This document shows, one piece after another, positions 1 to 7,067 of a stretch of 64,000 bases of DNA. The notes under the pieces were generated by a model. The model ran no database searches and had not been told where the DNA came from. It saw nothing but the letters and a program-made list of their open reading frames with translations. Each line of letters opens with the position of its first letter. Position 1 is the stretch's first letter. The stretch is taken from assembly GCA_963848675.1 (NCBI GenBank), contig CAWKEY010000044.1, forward strand, positions 340,553 to 404,552. The letters are read 5' to 3'. The stretch comes from CAWKEY01 sp963848675. GTDB lineage: Bacteria; Pseudomonadota; Gammaproteobacteria; Methylococcales; Methylomonadaceae. Made by a program: the position numbers and the translations under genes.

Positions 1-231
1 CACAATATCGACATCGAAAAAGCCGCCAAGGGTTCTAATTCCCCGGTGACCTTAAAAGACTGGCAGCATTTGGGCGCAACCATCCGTGTCGAATTGTTCA
101 ATCCGCAAATCAACGACACCGCCGGTTCCATTCTGTACGCCGAAATGCCTAACGAGCGTTTCAAGCAGTTAAAGCTGAGCAAAGGCGACCGGGTTGCCCT
201 GCATATCAAGCATGCGCACTGGTTCAACTGA
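1..231 (+). CDS. cysA: CysA-like sulfate ABC transporter ATPase, C-terminal fragment cut by the window edge
   Basis: Only the last 76 codons are present; the frame is open from base 1 and ends at TGA 229-231. The residues resemble the TOBE-like tail that follows the nucleotide-binding domain in sulfate/thiosulfate import ATPases: a beta-rich stretch with RVEL, then AEMPNERFKQL and LSKGDRVAL, the usual '...LxRExFxxLxLxxGDxV...' pattern. In CysA this tail modulates the cytoplasmic ATPase that powers sulfate uptake. A decayed cysB and a cysteine-synthesis operon follow, which fits the call. The Walker motifs lie outside the window, so another TOBE-bearing importer ATPase such as ModC remains possible. 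Confidence 0.62.
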   Translation, partial: HNIDIEKAAKGSNSPVTLKDWQHLGATIRVELFNPQINDTAGSILYAEMPNERFKQLKLSKGDRVALHIKHAHWFN

Positions 232-246
232 TTATAAAAATAATTT

Positions 247-435
247 AGCTGCGTCATACCGGCATGGACTGCCGGTATCCAGATTACATGGATGTAGCTG
301 TTGCTGTTGCTGTCGCAAGCCTTCCCTGGCGGCTGGGTTCCGGCACAAATCTGTCTGGAACATATTTGCATTAACCCAAAGGGCATCAGGCAGGATAGCC
401 TGATGTGAATCCCTGCCGGAACGACGACATTGTTG
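247..435. repeat. Dispersed intergenic repeat (copy 1)
   Basis: Non-coding stretch that opens with a GTCATACCGGCATGGACTG block and closes with AATCCCTGCCGGAACGACGA, giving inverted CCGGCA/TGCCGG termini around an interior containing CTTCCCTGGCGGCTGGGTTC. The reverse complement of 48779-48880 has the same succession of blocks, so this is one of at least two copies of a dispersed element in opposite orientations. No coding capacity is seen. It resembles the small repetitive elements commonly scattered between genes of methanotroph genomes. Confidence 0.6.
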
Positions 436-517
436 TATCAGCTTTGCTAGTTCAACCACGAAGGACACGAAGAGCTTCAATAGGTAATATGGATTTCGGC
501 ACTTACCTTTTGCGTGA

Positions 518-964
518 ACTATGGTGCAATCGACGCCGGATGATTTGATTGAGTAACTGCATCATCACCGGGCCGATATTGCCATCTGCACAGAAAAGCA
601 GGATCAAGGCGAGATTACCCTGGCCCGGCTGGCAGCATTTCCTATTTTGACCTATTCGACCGGTTTTACCGGCCGGTCCACCATCGAAAAGGCCTTTACA
701 AATGACGGGCAAGAACTCGATATTACCTTGTCGGCCGCGGATTCTGACATCATCAAAACCTATGTCAGACTGGGGCTAGGGGTCGGCATTATCGCTGCTA
801 CCTCCTACGAACCGGGTGTCGACAACGATCTGCTGGCGCTGGATTTGTCGCATCTGATTCCGTCCTCGGTTACTAAATTCGCGTATTTAAAACAGCTCTA
901 TCTGCCTACCTATTTACGCTATTTTATCGGCGAGTTAACGGCCAGTACGGCGCATATACGATAA
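518..964 (+). pseudogene. cysB: Decayed cysB (LysR-type sulfur regulator), C-terminal remnant
   Basis: Read in one frame, this stretch gives pieces of the CysB effector-binding domain: QSTPDDLIE, a TAA stop at 554-556, then ADIAICTE, then directly AAFPILTYSTGFTGRS and IIKTYVRLGLGVGIIA up to the stop at 962-964. Compared with recalled E. coli CysB, about 28 residues between 'ADIAICTE' and 'ITLARLAAFP' are missing. The whole DNA-binding N-terminus is absent, and the homologous C-terminal tail is shorter. Loss of the start, one in-frame stop and an internal deletion make this a pseudogene. CysB normally activates sulfate-assimilation genes, so sulfur genes here must rely on another regulator or on a second cysB elsewhere. 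Confidence 0.8.
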
Positions 965-1138
965 TTCTGCTCGGCGTTATCCAACAGTGATCGCTATTTA
1001 AGCCAGCCGGTACGAGCGCAGAGGCAGCCGATATCCAAATGATCTCACGAATCGATAGCTTGTTTAAGCCAGTCAGCTAAAATCGAGCGATTGCAAGACT
1101 GTAAATCTAATTCATCTACCTACCGGAGACTGACTACC

Positions 1139-2248
1139 GTGAAAATTGGTCTGATCAAAGAAATCAAAAGCAAAGAAAACCGTGTCGGCCTGACCCCCGA
1201 GGGCGTTGCCGCATTAACCGCCAACGGCCAACAGGTCTTTGTCGAACAGGGCGCCGGACTCGGCTCCGGCTTTAGCGACGATGCCTACCGGCAAGCCGGC
1301 GCGGCCATCGTCAGCACGGCGGAAGCCTGGGACAAGGATTTGGTGGTCAAGGTTAAAGAACCAGTTGAGGCTGAATATGCCTATTTAAAACAGCAAATCG
1401 TGTTTACCTATTTCCATCTGGCCGGTGTGCCCTGGGCACTGACCGAAGCCTTGCTGGCCGGTAAAACCAGTGCGGTCGCCTACGAAACCGTGGAAGATAG
1501 CAACGGCCGGCTGCCGCTGCTGGCGCCGATGAGTGCAGTAGCCGGTAATATGGCGGTGCAAATGGGCTGTCATTATCTGGCGGCTTACAATGGCGGCAAG
1601 GGGGTCATGCTGGGTTCGGTGCTCGGCAGAAGGCATGGCAAGGTGCTGATACTCGGTGATGGCGTAGTCGGTTCGCATGCCGCCAGAACCGCAATCGGAC
1701 TGGGTGCGAACGTGGTCGTCGCCGGACTCCTGCCGGAAAACGGCGGACGTCTGCGCCGCGGAATTTCAGAGGACATTGAGTTCATTATTTCCGAACCCGC
1801 GGCGATTGCCAGACAGTTGCTGGATACCGATCTGCTGGTCGGCGCGGTCTTGCTGCACGGTGCCCGCGCCGCACATCTGGTCAGTGCGGCGATGGTTAAA
1901 ACCATGCAGCCGGGATCGGTGATCGTCGATGTCAGTATCGATCAGGGTGGCTGCATCGAAACCTCCCGCGCTACCACGCATGAGGCGCCGGTCTACGAGC
2001 AGTATGGCGTGATTCATTATTGCGTCAGCAACATGCCGGGCGCGTATCCGCGTACGGCAACGCTGGCTTTAACCGATGCCACGCTGCCTTATGTGCTGAA
2101 ATTGGCGAACAAGGGCCTGGCGGCATTAGCAGAGGACCCGGGCTTCGGCAAAGCCTTGAATACCTATCAAGGCACTATTACCTGCAGGCCGGTAGCGGAG
2201 GCATTTGCCGTGCTGGAGCGCTACAAGCCGTTGCCAAAGCAATTTTAG
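1139..2248 (+). CDS. ald: Alanine dehydrogenase
   Basis: Predicted cytoplasmic enzyme for the NAD-dependent interconversion of L-alanine and pyruvate plus ammonium; in methanotrophs it is linked to ammonium assimilation. The GTG start at 1139 follows a CCGGAGAC ribosome-binding site and gives 369 residues, close to the usual ~371. It opens with the family signature KIGLIKEIKSKENRVGLTP. Other family landmarks are ETVEDSNGRLPLLAPMS, the dinucleotide-binding ILGDGVVGSHAA, and SVIVDVSIDQGGCIE near the C-terminal third. An upstream extension to 1091 is open but lacks a ribosome-binding site and family similarity. It sits alone, followed by a palindromic repeat. Confidence 0.95.
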   Translation: MKIGLIKEIKSKENRVGLTPEGVAALTANGQQVFVEQGAGLGSGFSDDAYRQAGAAIVSTAEAWDKDLVVKVKEPVEAEYAYLKQQIVFTYFHLAGVPWALTEALLAGKTSAVAYETVEDSNGRLPLLAPMSAVAGNMAVQMGCHYLAAYNGGKGVMLGSVLGRRHGKVLILGDGVVGSHAARTAIGLGANVVVAGLLPENGGRLRRGISEDIEFIISEPAAIARQLLDTDLLVGAVLLHGARAAHLVSAAMVKTMQPGSVIVDVSIDQGGCIETSRATTHEAPVYEQYGVIHYCVSNMPGAYPRTATLALTDATLPYVLKLANKGLAALAEDPGFGKALNTYQGTITCRPVAEAFAVLERYKPLPKQF

Positions 2249-2302
2249 AATCGCTCCCTGCGTTGAAGTGCTTAGTAATGCGCACGAAATAAGTTGAACA
2301 AG

Positions 2303-2350
2303 TGTAGGTGCGAATTTATTCGCACAGTGCGGATGAATCCGCACCTACAC
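2303..2350. repeat. REP-like palindrome after ald
   Basis: An outer stem TGTAGGTGCG (2303-2312) pairs with CGCACCTACA (2340-2349), enclosing two smaller GTGCG/CGCAC arms (GCGAATTTATTCGC and GCGGATGAATCCGC), so the whole forms a cruciform-like hairpin. There is no U-run, so it is better read as a REP-type repeat than a classical terminator, although it could protect the ald transcript end. Confidence 0.7.
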
Positions 2351-2396
2351 AGAAAATTGTTTCTCAGAGTTGCACAAGTTATTTGATACGCGTTCC

Positions 2397-2819
2397 TTAG
2401 CGTCCGCGATGCAGGGCATTAAACAGTATAAACCCCGCAAACATTGCCCCGGCAAAAACATAATTGCCGGGCAAGCCGCTCGTTAAACCGACAATCGCCG
2501 GTCCTGGGCAAAGGCCCGACAAGCCCCAGCCAATGCCGAATATCGCCTCGCCGGCAATCAGCCTGGCATCAATCCCGGCTTTGGCTGTATCGCAAGCCCG
2601 CAAGTCATGTTGTTCAGCCGGCTCGGAGGAGGGCCGAACTAAACGTCGCCAGGTGCCCAAAACCAGCAAGGCGCTGGCCATGACCAGCGCCAGGCTCGGA
2701 TCCCATGCGCCAGCGACATCCAGAAATGCCAGCACTTTGGTGGGGTTGACCATCTGTGCGACGATAAGGCCCAAACCGAAAATCAGGCCGTAGATAAACG
2801 CGAAAATATTTTTACTCAT
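2397..2819 (-). CDS. YeeE/YedE-family (DUF6691) membrane protein, second half of a two-gene sulfur-compound permease
   Basis: About 140 residues, almost entirely hydrophobic, with roughly four membrane helices. The start is placed at the ATG whose product begins MSKNIFAF; the open frame further upstream runs antisense-like through the neighbour. Family landmarks are GLIFGLGLIVAQMVNP, which carries the conserved NP, and the glycine/cysteine motif GWGLSGLCPGPA. Such split YeeE/YedE pairs import sulfur compounds such as thiosulfate or are implicated in sulfide metabolism. It lies 11 bp downstream of its partner and is surely co-transcribed. The substrate here is inferred only from the family and the adjacent cysteine genes. 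Confidence 0.85.
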   Translation of the reverse strand: MSKNIFAFIYGLIFGLGLIVAQMVNPTKVLAFLDVAGAWDPSLALVMASALLVLGTWRRLVRPSSEPAEQHDLRACDTAKAGIDARLIAGEAIFGIGWGLSGLCPGPAIVGLTSGLPGNYVFAGAMFAGFILFNALHRGR

Positions 2820-2830
2820 TGCACCAGCAC

Positions 2831-3247
2831 TCAAATGACGTGACGAAGCAGATAAACCGTCAATCCGGCGGTAGACATAAAAATCAGCGTCGCCACGATG
2901 GAGCGCACGGAAAGCCGCGCGATGCCGCAAACGCCGTGGCCGCTGGTGCAACCGCCGCCTAGTTGGGTGCCGTAGCCGACCAGCAATCCAGCGACGGCCA
3001 GCACCCCAAGCGGCGCGTCGATTTGTACCGGAACCGCACTTACGGTGAGCCTATACAGCGGCGCGCTGATGATGAGTCCGGCCAGAAACCACAACCGCCA
3101 GCTTGTTTCCTCTCCCCAAGGCGGCAAAATTCCAGCGGCAATACCGGAAATACCGGCGACCCGGTTATGAGTAAAAAGCAGCAACGCCGAAGCCAGTCCG
3201 ATAAGCGCTCCGCCCGCCAATGCCGATAAAGGGGTAAAGTCTGTCAT
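2831..3247 (-). CDS. YeeE/YedE-family membrane protein, first half of a sulfur-compound permease
   Basis: 138 residues with about four membrane segments. It contains the family hallmark QLGGGCTSGHGVCGIAR, whose conserved cysteines line the transport path in YeeE-type thiosulfate transporters, and HNRVAGISGI near the N-terminus. The ATG at 3247 is the only sensible start. Together with the downstream DUF6691 gene it forms the usual two-gene version of a protein that is a single polypeptide in enterobacteria. Its position next to cysK/cysE suggests feeding of reduced sulfur into cysteine synthesis; this is inference. Confidence 0.87.
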   Translation of the reverse strand: MTDFTPLSALAGGALIGLASALLLFTHNRVAGISGIAAGILPPWGEETSWRLWFLAGLIISAPLYRLTVSAVPVQIDAPLGVLAVAGLLVGYGTQLGGGCTSGHGVCGIARLSVRSIVATLIFMSTAGLTVYLLRHVI

Positions 3248-3281
3248 GTTTGATGATCTCGTTTAAAAAACGCCTATTGAA

Positions 3282-3575
3282 TCAGAAACGCCGGGGCCAT
3301 GCCAACTGCAATGAAAATTGCGTCATCGACAGTTCGATGGCTTGACCAGGGCTTAGTGAGTTGTCGCCGGTTATATGCCACTCCTGCACACCGGGTGCAA
3401 GGATATTGAATAAAACCTCTGAACTCTCGATCGGTTGTTTCCCAGCCAGCCCGGCAGGATTTATCGCGGCGGCTACCGCATCCTGGGAAAAGGCCACGCC
3501 GGTGCCGACCATCGCTTTGCTGCGCACGCCGTAACCATGGGCAAAATAACCATTAGTGGCTTTTGCTGCTGCTTG
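3282..3575 (-). pseudogene. OmpP1/FadL-type outer-membrane channel remnant with a large internal deletion
   Basis: The minus-strand frame contains the mature N-terminus of a FadL-like protein (ATNGYFAHGYGVRSKAMV, then GVAFSQDAVAAAINPAGLA). After about a dozen residues it jumps to the C-terminal strands (VLFNILAPGVQEWH, LSPGQAIELSMTQFSLQLAW, ending in RRF). The terminal phenylalanine is the outer-membrane assembly signal. Intact relatives are about 400 residues, so roughly 300 central residues are gone, and no signal peptide or good start remains. The promoter reading toward cysK overlaps the remnant's 5' end on the other strand. Confidence 0.72.
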
Positions 3576-3607
3576 ACAGGACACAAAGAATCGAAGTAAC
3601 GTAATTA
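3573..3607 (+). promoter_or_regulatory. Candidate promoter of cysK-cysE
   Basis: A perfect -35 TTGACA at 3573-3578 stands before the structured leader. The -10 is less clear: GTAACG 17 bases downstream, or TAATTA at 3602-3607. The same arrangement (TTGACA, ~18 bases, TATCGT, then the leader) occurs before the encapsulin gene at 5886-5915, which supports both. Confidence 0.5.
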
Positions 3608-3620
3608 AAAGTCGCAAATA

Positions 3621-3675
3621 AGCTGACCGGACAACCGGAAGCCAGTGAGCTCGTGAGGGCCACTGGCTTTTTTTT
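3621..3675 (+). ncRNA. Structured cysK leader: CCGG hairpin plus intrinsic terminator (copy 1)
   Basis: AGCTGACCGGACAACCGG folds as a CCGG/ACAA/CCGG mini-hairpin at 3627-3638. Immediately after it, AAGCCAGTG (3639-3647), a bulged A, and GCTC pair with GGGC and CACTGGCTT around a GTGA (GNRA) loop; eight T follow at 3668-3675. A second copy at 5929-5983 keeps the 5' part identical while the stem covaries. cysK starts 28 bases beyond the U-run, so termination here would set cysK-cysE expression. It does not match a riboswitch class I can recall. The ligand, if any, is unknown. Confidence 0.6.
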
Positions 3676-3703
3676 GACCTGACATACACCTAGAAGGCAA
3701 CAC

Positions 3704-4681
3704 ATGACACATTGGTATCCCGACAATTCACAATCCATAGGCAACACGCCGCTGGTGCGGCTTAATCGTATCGGCGAAGGAGCGCCGGTAACGCTGCTGG
3801 CAAAAATCGAAGGCCGCAATCCAGCATATTCGGTGAAATGCCGAATCGGCGCAGCCATGGTCAACGATGCCGAGCAACGCGGCTTGCTGGGCGCAGGCAA
3901 GGAGCTGATTGAACCAACCAGCGGCAACACCGGCATTGCGCTGGCCTTTGTTGCCGCCGCGCGCGGCATTCCGCTAACCTTGACCATGCCCGACACCATG
4001 AGTGTTGAACGCCGCAAATTATTGGTTGCTTTTGGCGCCAGGCTGGTGCTGACCGAAGGCGCCAAGGGCATGAAAGGCGCAATTGCCAAGGCCGAAGAAA
4101 TCGTCGCCTCTGCGCCCGACCGCTACGTCCTCTTGCAACAGTTCAAAAACCCCTCCAATCCACTGATTCACGAACAGACCACGGGGCCAGAAATTTGGGC
4201 CGATACCGACGGCGCTATCGATATTCTGGTATCGGGCGTTGGTACCGGCGGCACCATTACCGGTGTCTCGCGCTACATCAAACAAATCCAGGGCAAATCC
4301 ATCGTCTCAATAGCGGTCGAGCCCGAAGCCAGTCCGGTATTGACCCAGCAGCGGGCCGGTCTGGAATTACAGCCGGGACCGCACAAGATTCAAGGCATAG
4401 GCGCGGGTTTTGTGCCGGATGTGCTGGATCTGTCCCTGGTCGATGAGATTGAACAGGTCAGCAACGAAGAAGCGATAACCTATGCCCGGCGTCTGGCCCG
4501 CGAGGAAGGCATACTCGCCGGCATTTCTTGCGGTGCGGCAGTGGCTGTCGCTGTGCGGGTTGGCAAACGTCCGGAAAACGAAGGTAAAACCATCGTGGTG
4601 GTGCTGCCCGATTCCGGCGAGCGTTATTTGAGCACGGCCCTGTTCGAAGGACTCTTCGATGCTCAAGGTATCGGCGTATGA
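3704..4681 (+). CDS. cysK: Cysteine synthase A (O-acetylserine sulfhydrylase)
   Basis: PLP enzyme converting O-acetylserine and sulfide into cysteine and acetate in the cytoplasm. Its 325 residues match the family length. It carries GNTPLVRLNRIG, the PLP-lysine motif SVKCRIG with Lys45, the substrate loop EPTSGNTGIALA, the phosphate-binding GVGTGGTITG, and the C-terminal VVVLPDSGERYLST. The sequence follows the CysK rather than the CysM pattern. The ATG at 3704 is preceded by AGAAGG. It overlaps the serine acetyltransferase gene by 4 bp (ATGA), so the two consecutive enzymes are translationally coupled. Its expression is probably subject to the leader just upstream. Confidence 0.97.
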   Translation: MTHWYPDNSQSIGNTPLVRLNRIGEGAPVTLLAKIEGRNPAYSVKCRIGAAMVNDAEQRGLLGAGKELIEPTSGNTGIALAFVAAARGIPLTLTMPDTMSVERRKLLVAFGARLVLTEGAKGMKGAIAKAEEIVASAPDRYVLLQQFKNPSNPLIHEQTTGPEIWADTDGAIDILVSGVGTGGTITGVSRYIKQIQGKSIVSIAVEPEASPVLTQQRAGLELQPGPHKIQGIGAGFVPDVLDLSLVDEIEQVSNEEAITYARRLAREEGILAGISCGAAVAVAVRVGKRPENEGKTIVVVLPDSGERYLSTALFEGLFDAQGIGV

Positions 4682-5610
4682 GTTTGAACAACAACGGTCA
4701 ACATTGGGGGATCGAGGCGCTGGTTGCCGAACTGCGCGAGATTCGCTTGCGATCTCTGGAAAACCGCCAGCGCCGTGATCATCCGCCAAAACTGCCTTCG
4801 CGCAAGACTCTGGGTCATATCCTTGATAGTCTGGCTGGAGTGCTGTTTCCCAATCGCCTGGGTTTGCCTGGTCTCAACGATGAAGGAATCGATTATTTCG
4901 TCGGCCACACGCTGGATAGTTTGCTGCGAGAAATAAACAAGCAGATTGGCCTGGAATTGCAGTTTGTTGCCGAAGAACAAGGCCTCAAGATTGATAATAC
5001 GCGCAGCCAGGCTATCGAGATTACCCGTGAGTTTGCCGCTCAGCTGCCTGCGGTCAGAACCTTGATCGACAGTGATATTCAGGCAGCTTACGAAGGCGAT
5101 CCGGCGGCCAGAAGCGCGGACGAAGTACTGGCCTGTTATCCGGGCATTAACGCCATGATCCATCACCGCCTCGCACATCGCCTGTATCAATTGGGCGCCC
5201 CTTTGGTGGCGCGCATCATTACCGAACTCGCCCATTCCGCTACCGGCATTGATATTCATCCGGGCGCGCAAATTGCCGACAGCTTTTTTATCGATCACGG
5301 CACCGGCGTGGTGATTGGTGAAACCGCGGTCATTGGCCGCCACGTCAGGCTCTATCAGGCCGTGACGCTGGGTGCTAAACGCTTTGATAAGGACGATAGC
5401 GGCATGCTCGTGAAAGGTAATGCCCGCCATCCGATTGTCGAGGACGATGTGGTCATATATGCCGGCGCGACGATCTTAGGGCGCATCACCATTGGCCGGG
5501 GCTCCACCATTGGCGGCAACGTCTGGCTGACCCACAGCGTTCCGCCAGGCAGTCACATCAGCCAGGCGCAGGTACGCAGCGAGATGTTTGATGGCGGGGC
5601 AGGGATTTAA
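4678..5610 (+). CDS. cysE: Serine O-acetyltransferase (EpsC-type, long form)
   Basis: Makes O-acetylserine from serine and acetyl-CoA, the substrate of the adjacent cysK. 310 residues: a helical N-terminal half (about 1-170) followed by a left-handed beta-helix of hexapeptide repeats. Landmarks are YPGINAMIHHRLAH, GIDIHPGAQI, FFIDHGTGVVIGE and TLGAKRF, which are shared with EpsC/SAT enzymes; the His of FIDHGTG is the expected catalytic base. The ATG overlaps the cysK stop. EpsC-type acetyltransferases are frequent members of family 2A encapsulin loci, and the shell gene follows here, so the cysteine made probably feeds the encapsulated desulfurase. Confidence 0.95.
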   Translation: MSLNNNGQHWGIEALVAELREIRLRSLENRQRRDHPPKLPSRKTLGHILDSLAGVLFPNRLGLPGLNDEGIDYFVGHTLDSLLREINKQIGLELQFVAEEQGLKIDNTRSQAIEITREFAAQLPAVRTLIDSDIQAAYEGDPAARSADEVLACYPGINAMIHHRLAHRLYQLGAPLVARIITELAHSATGIDIHPGAQIADSFFIDHGTGVVIGETAVIGRHVRLYQAVTLGAKRFDKDDSGMLVKGNARHPIVEDDVVIYAGATILGRITIGRGSTIGGNVWLTHSVPPGSHISQAQVRSEMFDGGAGI

Positions 5611-5885
5611 AAAGGCCATATTCAAGGCGCGCCCATGCTGTATTGCATCTTGAGCCTTGGATTCTGAATCCGGATAGATAAAGGAGACATTGAAAATCGA
5701 AAAATATCGTATGGCTAGCCATGAATACCGATGCTTCATGTTTGCTTTTTATAAAGCATAGAAAATCAATGGCTTAAAAAAGAATATCACTATCAGCTAT
5801 CCGCCGACGTGTGTATAAATGATATTTTTGGATAAACCATTCTAATTTTGACATAAACCAGCAGGCAACCCGGTTTTTCCGGGCC

Positions 5886-5915
5886 TTGACAGAAACCAGC
5901 CAGACCAAGTATCGT
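5886..5915 (+). promoter_or_regulatory. Candidate promoter of the encapsulin-desulfurase operon
   Basis: TTGACA at 5886-5891, 18 bases, then TATCGT at 5910-5915, 14 bases before the conserved leader. The stretch just upstream (about 5848-5870) has a second partly similar TTTGACATAAACCAGC block, a direct repeat of TTGACAGAAACCAGC, which could be a tandem promoter or operator. The rest of 5611-5885 shows no gene. Confidence 0.5.
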
Positions 5916-5928
5916 TACCAATGTCACC

Positions 5929-5983
5929 AGCTGACCGGACAACCGGAAGCCAATGAGCCCGCAAAGGCCATTGGCTTTTTTTT
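5929..5983 (+). ncRNA. Structured encapsulin leader: CCGG hairpin plus intrinsic terminator (copy 2)
   Basis: Same architecture as 3621-3675: an identical AGCTGACCGGACAACCGG 5' part with mini-hairpin 5935-5946. The terminator follows: AAGCCAATG (5947-5955), bulged A, GCC, a GCAA (GNRA) loop with a C-A mismatch, GGC, CATTGGCTT, and eight T at 5976-5983. Relative to copy 1, one stem pair changes from G-C to A-U on both sides, so pairing is kept while sequence changes. About 150 bases separate the U-run from the shell gene start, enough room for further structure. A shared signal controlling cysK-cysE and the encapsulin pair is inferred. Confidence 0.6.
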
Positions 5984-6134
5984 GGCCTGAAGAAAACCAA
6001 AAAGAATAGGAATACGGCAGTTGGTATCCCGAAAATTTGTAAGCGGACTTGTCCAGCCAAGTAGCTGAGGCAAAGCAGATTCAACAACCCGATACAAAAC
6101 TACAACCACTCACTTAATAACAGGAAAACTTACC

Positions 6135-7067
6135 ATGTCAGACATTCATGAAGGCCAATCCCATACCGCATTAGGCGATGTCGCCGCGCGTACACTAGCG
6201 AATGCCACCAAAACCGTCCCCATGTTATCAACCATCACTCCACGGTGGTTGGTTCATCTGCTGCCCTGGACACCGCTTGAGGCTGGTATTTATCGAGTCA
6301 ACAAAGTCAAGAATGAAAAAGAGCTCCATGTTGATTGCTCCAGTCTTGATGAAAAAGAACTGCCGCAAACATTTGCAGATTACGAAGAATGGGGCCGTGA
6401 GTACCGCTTGAATGCGGTTAATACCACACTCGACGTACATACACGTATTGCCGATTTATATAGCAGCCCGCATAACCAAATCCATGAACAGCTGCGTTTG
6501 ACCATCGAAACCATTAAGGAACGCCAGGAAAGCGAGCTGATTAACAATGCCGAATATGGCTTGCTGAATAACGTAGCGCCAGCGCAGAAAATACAGCCGG
6601 TTAAGGGCGGCACCGGCGCGCCCACGCCCGATGATCTCGATGAACTGATTTCTCGCGTCTGGAAAGAACCCGCGTTTTTCCTCGCCCATCCGCAGACAAT
6701 TGCAGCGTTCGGACGTGAATGCACCTACCGTGGCGTGCCACCTGCTATCGTTACTCTGTTCGGTTCGCAGTTTTTGACCTGGCGCGGACTGCCCTTGATC
6801 CCCTCTGACAAGGTCAGAGTTACCAATGGTAAAAGCAGCATTTTGCTGTTACGCACCGGCGAAGCTCGTCAAGGCGTGGTCGGTCTTTACCAGCCAAACC
6901 TGACCGGCGAACTGAGCATGGGCCTTTCAGTCCGTTTCATGGGCATCAATCACAAAGCGATCGCCTCTTATCTCATCTCGCTGTATTGCTCGCTGGCGGT
7001 GTTGACTGATGATGCGCTCGGGGTTCTCGAGAATGTCGAAGTGGGCAAATATCATGAATACAAGTGA
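6135..7067 (+). CDS. Family 2A encapsulin shell protein (SrpI-like)
   Basis: 310-residue HK97-fold capsid-like protein that should self-assemble into a protein nanocompartment. Family 2A features recognised: a long N-terminal arm with LANATKTVPMLSTITPRWL, the LPWTPLEAGIYRVN segment, EYGLLNN, and the conserved downstream stretch PAFFLAHPQTIAAFGRECT and GVPPAIVTLFGSQFLTWRG. The family is known from cyanobacterial SrpI and mycobacteria and characteristically packages a cysteine desulfurase. Here that enzyme is encoded immediately downstream with a 14-bp overlap. No cNMP-binding insert is seen, so it is 2A rather than 2B. The ATG at 6135 follows CAGGAAAA. Pore chemistry cannot be judged from sequence alone. 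Confidence 0.9.
   Translation: MSDIHEGQSHTALGDVAARTLANATKTVPMLSTITPRWLVHLLPWTPLEAGIYRVNKVKNEKELHVDCSSLDEKELPQTFADYEEWGREYRLNAVNTTLDVHTRIADLYSSPHNQIHEQLRLTIETIKERQESELINNAEYGLLNNVAPAQKIQPVKGGTGAPTPDDLDELISRVWKEPAFFLAHPQTIAAFGRECTYRGVPPAIVTLFGSQFLTWRGLPLIPSDKVRVTNGKSSILLLRTGEARQGVVGLYQPNLTGELSMGLSVRFMGINHKAIASYLISLYCSLAVLTDDALGVLENVEVGKYHEYK

Noticed and set aside
232..480. Open frames on both strands after cysA
   Set aside because: They run through the dispersed repeat and have no ribosome-binding site.
2299..2353. Classical Rho-independent terminator for ald
   Set aside because: A strong palindrome but without a T-run; better described as a REP-like repeat.
3621..3640. Guanidine-II (mini-ykkC) riboswitch, because of CCGG-ACAA-CCGG
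   Set aside because: That class needs two hairpins with ACGR loops; here there is one hairpin and the loop is ACAA, and the genes are not guanidine-related.
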